A DNA stretch of 7,089 nucleotides from Bifidobacterium breve (GTDB lineage: Bacteria; Actinomycetota; Acidimicrobiia; IMCC26256; PALSA-555). Below the pieces are notes generated by a model. It was not told the origin of the DNA. It was given only the letters and a program-made list of their open reading frames with translations, and made no database searches. A program made the translations under genes and the position numbers. This document shows, piece by piece, positions 6,092-7,089 of the stretch. The first letter of the stretch is position 1. Each line of letters starts with the position of its first letter. Location: assembly GCA_945889545.1 (NCBI GenBank), contig CAMDCC010000159.1:1-7089 (forward strand), read 5' to 3'.

Positions 6092-7089
6092 TCATCCTGC
6101 CACGGCCACCCGTATCGGCTCCCCGGCCTCGACCAGGCGAACCCAGCCCGTCGGCACATGCACCGGCCGGGTCGGCACCGTCCGACCAATGCGCCCTGAC
6201 CACAGCTCACGGGGACCCTGGGTCACCACGATCAGCGGTCGGCGCGTGAACTCGCCGCTCCGGGCGATGAAGTGACCGTGGGGGATGTCTGACTCGCCGG
6301 GGACGACGGCACTCGGGGAGATCCATTGGAGCGGTGCATCGCACACGATCGGCACGGCGCGGGCAGCGGCCCACTCCTGCCCCGCTTCGAGCCATTGCCG
6401 CACCCCTCGAGCGACCCATGCACCACTGCGCGCACACACCGAAGCGGTCTCCGCGCCGTGCAACAGGTTCCCGGCCGCGAAGACGCCGGGAGTCGAGGTG
6501 CGCAGACGGCCGTCGACGTAGGGCGCGCGGTGCTGGGGGTCCATCGCAAGGTTCCCGCGACGGGCCAGCTCGTGGTCGGGAACCCACTCGCCGGTGAAGA
6601 CGACGGTGTCGCACTCCACTCGGCGTGTCGAGAGACTGACCATGTCGACGAGCTCCACGGCTTCGACTCGCTCACGCCCGACGACGCGGGTCAGCGTCGT
6701 GCCGGTCAGCACCGGGACGCGACGAATGCCGGCGGTGGCCCATGCCAACGGCGCGAAGGTCTGGTGCCGTGGCTCAGGGGTCACGAGGGCGATCGTGCGG
6801 CACCGTGCCTCGGCCAAGGTCAGGATCGCCGAGAAGCTCACGTGTTCAGCGCCCACCACGACGGCCCGCGTGCCGACCGGTAACCCTGCGGCCACAAGCC
6901 GCTGCAGCGAACCGGTGGTCAACACGCCCTGCGGTCGGCCGCCGGGGACGAGCCGGGCCGACCGTGGACGCTCACGCGTCCCCGTAGCCAGCACGACCGC
7001 GCGTGGAGTGAGCTCCTCGACGCCGTTGCATGAAGTCACGATGAGCCCAGGGCTCCCCACGTCGCCCGACCAGCCGGTGATCGTGGTCG
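6092..7089 (-). CDS. FAD/NAD(P)-binding oxidoreductase (pyridine nucleotide-disulphide oxidoreductase-like), N-terminus beyond window
   Basis: The frame stays open to the right edge, giving 331 visible residues; the GTG at 7060 is internal, not the start. The first FAD-binding GxGxxG motif is off the edge. Visible parts, numbered within the fragment: VVLATGTRERP (32-41), ARLVPGGRPQGVLTTGSLQ (44-62), a second Rossmann segment VVVGAEHVSFSA (76-87) and the FAD-contacting STPGVFAAGN (198-207). The LATGxRERP...PGVLTTG pattern recalls subunits of HcnB/opine oxidase/sarcosine oxidase alpha type, which pass electrons from a partner amine oxidase. The C-terminal part after 208 has no cysteine cluster, unlike HcnB with its BFD-like iron-sulphur domain. 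It is the first visible gene of the leftward operon and sits 24 bases before the gamma-glutamyl ligase, so it may act in oxidising the conjugated amine, perhaps with a partner encoded upstream. The function is inferred, and the exact substrate is unknown. Confidence 0.88.
   Translation of the reverse strand, partial: TTITGWSGDVGSPGLIVTSCNGVEELTPRAVVLATGTRERPRSARLVPGGRPQGVLTTGSLQRLVAAGLPVGTRAVVVGAEHVSFSAILTLAEARCRTIALVTPEPRHQTFAPLAWATAGIRRVPVLTGTTLTRVVGRERVEAVELVDMVSLSTRRVECDTVVFTGEWVPDHELARRGNLAMDPQHRAPYVDGRLRTSTPGVFAAGNLLHGAETASVCARSGAWVARGVRQWLEAGQEWAAARAVPIVCDAPLQWISPSAVVPGESDIPHGHFIARSGEFTRRPLIVVTQGPRELWSGRIGRTVPTRPVHVPTGWVRLVEAGEPIRVAVAG

Noticed and set aside
4919..6199. Open frame of 426 codons on the plus strand
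   Set aside because: Antisense to the glutamine-synthetase-like ligase and extends over the gap into the oxidoreductase. It has no domain, and such mirror frames are common in high-G+C DNA.
1..7089. A defence, mobile or otherwise new multi-gene system
   Set aside because: All six genes belong to known metabolic families, and no transposase, nuclease, toxin, repeat array or integration site was seen.

Overview
The window is G+C-rich throughout (about two thirds by eye), densely coding, uses GTG as well as ATG starts, and encodes catabolic enzymes. This is typical of a free-living actinobacterium. An Acidimicrobiia-like lineage is possible, but the sequence alone does not fix the taxon. I see no tRNA or rRNA gene, insertion sequence, CRISPR array, phage gene or attachment site.

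Left part (1-3905): acyl activation. A class I adenylate-forming enzyme (acyl-CoA synthetase) is read leftwards from about 1507 and runs off the left edge just after its catalytic lysine, so only a few C-terminal residues are missing. An 81-bp divergent spacer separates it from a rightward pair: a short-chain dehydrogenase/reductase (1589-2356) followed 10 bp later by a second acyl-CoA synthetase (2367-3905). The spacer holds a clear 8-5-8 inverted repeat (1537-1557), which looks like an operator shared by both directions, plus plausible promoters. The set suggests activation of a carboxylic acid to its CoA thioester and oxidation of a hydroxyl intermediate to a ketone. The substrate cannot be read from the sequence.

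Right part (3925-7089): amine handling by gamma-glutamylation. Three genes are read leftwards as a tight operon. The first is an FAD/NAD(P)-type oxidoreductase whose N-terminus lies beyond the right edge. Then come a glutamine-synthetase-family ligase (4685-6067) and a class I glutamine-amidotransferase-like gamma-glutamyl hydrolase of the PuuD/peptidase C26 type (3925-4671). The ligase keeps the metal, glutamate and ATP residues of glutamine synthetase but has lost the ammonium-site residues. It therefore probably couples glutamate to an organic amine, and the hydrolase would release glutamate after the amine part has been oxidised. The pairing resembles PuuA/PuuD of enteric putrescine catabolism and the GlnA4/amidotransferase neighbours of mycobacteria, but the oxidoreductase is of a different type from PuuB.

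The two blocks converge with only 19 bp between stop codons (3906-3924), and no terminator is visible there. Every gene is of a recognisable family. The most interesting points are the shared palindromic operator, the remodelled ammonium site of the ligase and the unusual oxidoreductase linked to it.
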